A stretch of 64,000 nucleotides of DNA from positions 1 to 64,000 of the forward strand of contig NZ_JAKFHA010000005.1 of the NCBI RefSeq assembly GCF_021502675.1, read 5' to 3'. Origin of the DNA: Yinghuangia soli (GTDB taxonomy: Bacteria; Actinomycetota; Actinomycetes; Streptomycetales; Streptomycetaceae). Positions 61,375 to 64,000 of this stretch are shown piece after piece (the first letter of the stretch is position 1; every line of letters begins with the position of its first letter). The translations under genes were made by a program, and so were the position numbers. The notes under the pieces are model-generated. The model did no database searches, was not told the origin of the DNA, and saw only the letters and a list, made by a program, of their open reading frames with translations.

Positions 61375-61716
61375 ATGTCCTCGTGCCCGCACCAGGTCTT
61401 CCACGAACTCGTCGACCCGGCCAGGGCCCTGGCCGAGGCCCGACGCGTACTGGCTCCTCGGGGGCGGATCGTCCTGACCGGCCAGGACTGGGACGCCGTC
61501 GTGGTCGACTCCGAAGACCACCTACTGACCCGAACCCTGATTCACGCCCGCGCCGACCTGGTCGTCGGCCCCCGCACTGCCCGCCGCTACCGCAATCTGC
61601 TGCTCGACACGGGATTCGTCGACGTCACGGTCACCGTGCACACGACCGTGCTCACCGACGCCGACCGGATCCTCGTCGCCATCCCCATGTTCACCGCCGC
61701 GGCAACCCGTACCTGA
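61375..61716 (+). pseudogene. Remnant of a class I SAM-dependent methyltransferase
   Basis: Only the later half of a methyltransferase is present: HQVFHELVDPARALAEARRVLAPRGRIVLTGQDW, then RTLIHARADLVVGPRTARRYRNLLLDTGFVDVTVTVHTTVLTD. Motif I (the glycine-rich SAM loop) that should precede it is missing upstream, and the tail jumps from LTDADR to LVAIPMFTAAATRT, skipping the 40 or so residues I expect between. I therefore read it as a doubly deleted pseudogene, although the remaining 113-codon frame is open. The gap on to the next gene (61717-61841) shows no feature. Confidence 0.7.
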
Positions 61717-61841
61717 CCTTCCTCACCGCCCCTGGCAACTCCGCCACAGCCGCCACCCTCCCGGCTGCCACCCGCAAGGGTCTCCCCGTCCAACCGAAAA
61801 GGACTGTCCGATAAGCGGATCATGGTGATAGGAATCCGGCC

Positions 61842-62612
61842 GTGGACACGACTCCGGAGTTCTCCGACCTGCTGCGGCTGATCGACGAGCGGTCGGCTGC
61901 ATTCCGGGCCGCGGTGGCGGCTGCGCCCAGCCTCGATGCGCAGGTTCCGACCTGCCCCGACTGGACGTTGTCCGATCTGATCCGGCACATCGGCGAGGGT
62001 CGCCACGCCTGGGCGGCGACCGTTGCCGCCGGACCCAAGGCCACCGCCAAGTCCACCGCGGCGGGCGCCCCGCCCGCGCCCGGCGACCCCGAGAGCATCC
62101 AGGCCTGGCTGGCCGCATCGACACACGCCCTGCTGGACGCACTGCGCGAAGCCGGGCCCGACCGCGGCTGCTGGATGTGGTGGGGCGACTCCCAGTCGCC
62201 GCCCACCTGCCATGCCGTCGCCCGGCACCAACTGCAGGAACTCGCCGTCCACACCTACGACGCGCAGCTCACCGCAGGTGCACCGCAGTCGTTGCCCGCG
62301 GAGGTGGCACTCGACGGCGTCGAGGACTTCCTGTCCACCTGCTGCTCGACGTCGAGCCCCTGGCCGCACAAGGCCACCGCGTTCGACTTCCACGCTGCCG
62401 AGGGTCGCTCGTGGCGCCTGACCGCAGATGCCACCGGCGCGCGCTACACCCGCAACCCGACCGCCGACGACCCCGCTCCTGGTGTCTCGGTCCACGGCTC
62501 CGCCGGCGACCTCGTCCTCTTCATGTACGACCGGATCCCTCTGACGTCCCTGCGCGTCGACGGCGACTCGGGTCTCATCGACCTCCTCCGCGCCTGGGAC
62601 CCCGATCAGTAG
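61842..62612 (+). CDS. Mycothiol-dependent maleylpyruvate isomerase-fold (MDMPI/DinB) protein
   Basis: The 256-residue protein has the actinobacterial MDMPI architecture: a DinB-like four-helix N-terminal domain with candidate metal histidines (LIRHIGEGRHAWA at about residue 45 and HQLQELAVHTYDAQ at about 125) and a small C-terminal domain. Mycothiol is the low-molecular-weight thiol of actinobacteria, so this fits the host. The exact reaction is unknown. GTG 61842 follows TAGGA. Confidence 0.85.
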   Translation: MDTTPEFSDLLRLIDERSAAFRAAVAAAPSLDAQVPTCPDWTLSDLIRHIGEGRHAWAATVAAGPKATAKSTAAGAPPAPGDPESIQAWLAASTHALLDALREAGPDRGCWMWWGDSQSPPTCHAVARHQLQELAVHTYDAQLTAGAPQSLPAEVALDGVEDFLSTCCSTSSPWPHKATAFDFHAAEGRSWRLTADATGARYTRNPTADDPAPGVSVHGSAGDLVLFMYDRIPLTSLRVDGDSGLIDLLRAWDPDQ

Positions 62613-62802
62613 GAACCCCTGCACGCCGCCAACGACAATTGCCAGGCGTCCAGTTGGTCGAATCCGGCAGTATCCCCGCAAGGACTCGTCACCACGTACG
62701 CACCTGACCCGCGAGCAATTCGTCGACGTCGCGCGGGCTGCGCTGGGGGAGCGTCGCAGCCTCGCGGCCGTCGAGCGCATCCGGGGTGGCACCAAGAAGG
62801 GC

Positions 62803-63702
62803 GTGTACCGGCTCGTCCTCGAGGACGCCTCGACCGCGGTCGCGTACGTCTGGAACGACGCCGAGAACTACTGGCCGACCACGCCCGGCACCGACTCCGA
62901 CGACCACCGGGACCCGTTCTCGGCGGCCACTGGCATCGACCTCTTCGAGGCCGCCCACCGGCACCTCACCGCTCTCGGCATACGTACGCCCCGCATCCAC
63001 CTGGCCGATCGGAGCAGGACGTACCTGCCCGCCGACGTCGTCGTCCTGGAAGACGTGACCGGAGGCAGCCTGGAAGCGCTGCTCCGAGCCGACCCGGCCG
63101 CCGCAGCGCGGCCTCTGGCCCGACTCGCCGAGGCCCTCGGCGCCATGCACGGCCACCGTGGCCCGCGCTTCGGGAAGGTCGCACTGATCGACGCGGGCAG
63201 GGCCTCGCACGGCGAGTCCTGCGAACAGGTGCTCCTGGAACGAGCGTTGACCGACTTGGCCGAGGCGGCATCCCGCGACACCCGGCTCCGAGGCAGAGAC
63301 CGCGACCTTGAAGCGGCCGTCCGCGGTCTGGCCGCCACCGTGCAGCCGCGTACCGAGTACGCACTCATCCATGGCGAACTCGGTCCCGACCATGTCCTGG
63401 TCGATGCGGCGGGCGAACCGGTGATCATCGACATCGAAGGACTCATGTTCTTCGACGTCGAATGGGAGCACACCTTTCTCCACCTGCGCTTCGGCGAGCA
63501 CTACCCGGCAATCGCCGCCGCCTCCGCTGCCGACCTCGACCCGCAGCGCATCGCGTTCTACGCCATGGCCATGCACCTCTCCCTGATCGCCGGCCCGCTG
63601 CGCCTGCTCGATGGAGACTTCCCGGACCGCGACGCCATGCTCGGCATCGTCGAACACAACCTCGCCGCCGCGCTCGCGTTCCTCCCCCGCGCCGCGGCCT
63701 GA
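62803..63702 (+). CDS. Aminoglycoside phosphotransferase-like (APH fold) kinase
   Basis: An APH/choline kinase-like protein: HGELGPDHVLVD carries the Brenner-type catalytic loop and VIIDIEG the metal-binding Asp segment, with the phosphate-binding region at the N-terminus. The homologous reading runs further upstream than the only ATG/GTG/TTG in frame (GTG 62803): codons from about 62704 spell LTREQFVDVARAALGERRSL and then the Gly-rich IRGGTKKGVYRL. The true start may be a CTG at 62704, or the original start codon may have been lost. As annotated (299 residues) the protein would miss part of its ATP-binding loop. Substrate unknown. Confidence 0.7.
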   Translation: MYRLVLEDASTAVAYVWNDAENYWPTTPGTDSDDHRDPFSAATGIDLFEAAHRHLTALGIRTPRIHLADRSRTYLPADVVVLEDVTGGSLEALLRADPAAAARPLARLAEALGAMHGHRGPRFGKVALIDAGRASHGESCEQVLLERALTDLAEAASRDTRLRGRDRDLEAAVRGLAATVQPRTEYALIHGELGPDHVLVDAAGEPVIIDIEGLMFFDVEWEHTFLHLRFGEHYPAIAAASAADLDPQRIAFYAMAMHLSLIAGPLRLLDGDFPDRDAMLGIVEHNLAAALAFLPRAAA

Positions 63703-63848
63703 ATCCCAGGCCCCGCCCCACCGCCGAACGGTGGAATTTCGCCGTGTCGCCGCCCTGCTCCGCAGCCCGGCACGTCCGCCTGCCCATGCTGCCGGAGACG
63801 CGGGGTGGCGCGGCCACTCCGGGACACCGACTCCCCGGGAGGCACCGG

Positions 63849-64000
63849 ATGCGACGCCCGAAGCGGCTCACCGCCAAGACCGCGGCCCTTGCGGTCATGG
63901 CCCTGCTTGCCACCGTGCCCGCACCCGTGTCCGCCCAGGCCCACAGCCCGCAGCCCCGCCCGCACGCCGGCCAGGACGCGAACCTGCGCGCCGAACTCGC
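63849..64000 (+). CDS. Start of a secreted protein (3' partial at window end)
   Basis: ATG 63849 follows GGGAGG by 6 bases. The 50 visible residues begin MRRPKRLTAK, continue with a hydrophobic core (TAALAVMALLATVPAPVS) and a likely cleavage after AQA near residue 31, then PQPRPHAGQDANLRAEL. It is a Sec signal peptide; the function lies outside the window. Confidence 0.7.
   Translation, partial: MRRPKRLTAKTAALAVMALLATVPAPVSAQAHSPQPRPHAGQDANLRAEL

Overview
The window is about 73% GC and uses GTG as well as ATG (and once TTG) starts. It carries a chaplin, an AfsK-type Ser/Thr kinase, large ATP-binding LuxR-type (LAL) regulators, a mycothiol-dependent isomerase-fold protein and DapD. Together these point to a filamentous actinobacterium of the Streptomyces type (Streptomycetales). 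I see no rRNA, tRNA, CRISPR array, integrase or transposase. The stretch looks chromosomal, with central metabolism interleaved with accessory catabolic and regulatory modules.

Layout. 1-3.4 kb: the end of an M-S fused adenine DNA methyltransferase, then citrate synthase behind a two-palindrome promoter region and before a 22-bp-stem terminator. 3.6-9.5 kb: a five-gene oligopeptide ABC importer on the minus strand. 9.7-12.4 kb: an AfsK-like kinase with a PQQ beta-propeller. 12.9-16.1 kb: a six-helix membrane protein, then a divergent MFS efflux pump and TetR pair sharing repeated half-sites. 16.2-17.5 kb: a DUF305/DUF6153 pair, probably copper-related. 17.6-21.6 kb: a class II aldolase and an amidohydrolase, divergent from an acyl-CoA synthetase. 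21.6-27.5 kb: S51 peptidase, MgtC-like protein, HAD phosphatase, secreted trypsin-fold protease, dapD and a small unknown gene.

27.4-33.4 kb: two translationally coupled paralogous LAL proteins, of which only the second has a LuxR helix-turn-helix. 33.8-38.8 kb: a thiolase-like protein without the nucleophilic Cys, a DUF35 partner, a double-domain CoA transferase, and a convergent shortened FAD oxidoreductase. 39.1-43.3 kb: epoxide hydrolase-like protein, a very His-rich DUF4396 membrane protein behind a promoter flanked by copper-type palindromes, an IclR regulator, two small membrane proteins and chorismate mutase. 43.4-46.7 kb: an atypical chaplin, a D-aminoacylase-like amidohydrolase and idi. 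47.2-53.6 kb: a membrane M56-like protein with a broken zinc motif, an Abhydrolase_9 membrane hydrolase, two coupled AbiEii-like nucleotidyltransferases with no recognisable antitoxin, and a truncated ThDP-enzyme-like protein. 53.7-64 kb: acyl-CoA dehydrogenase, acyl-CoA synthetase, LysR with a divergent SDR-like/DUF1772 pair, a large alpha/beta hydrolase, a methyltransferase remnant, an MDMPI-fold protein, an APH-like kinase and the start of a secreted protein.

Two features recur. Intergenic gaps hold an unusual number of short GC-rich tandem arrays with unrelated units of 8 to 16 bp. Convergent ends are closed by perfect 13-22 bp hairpins without U-tracts. The most interesting loci are the HTH-less/HTH-bearing LAL pair, the tandem AbiEii-like nucleotidyltransferases, the thiolase-like/DUF35/CoA-transferase operon, and the copper-type operators shared by two loci.
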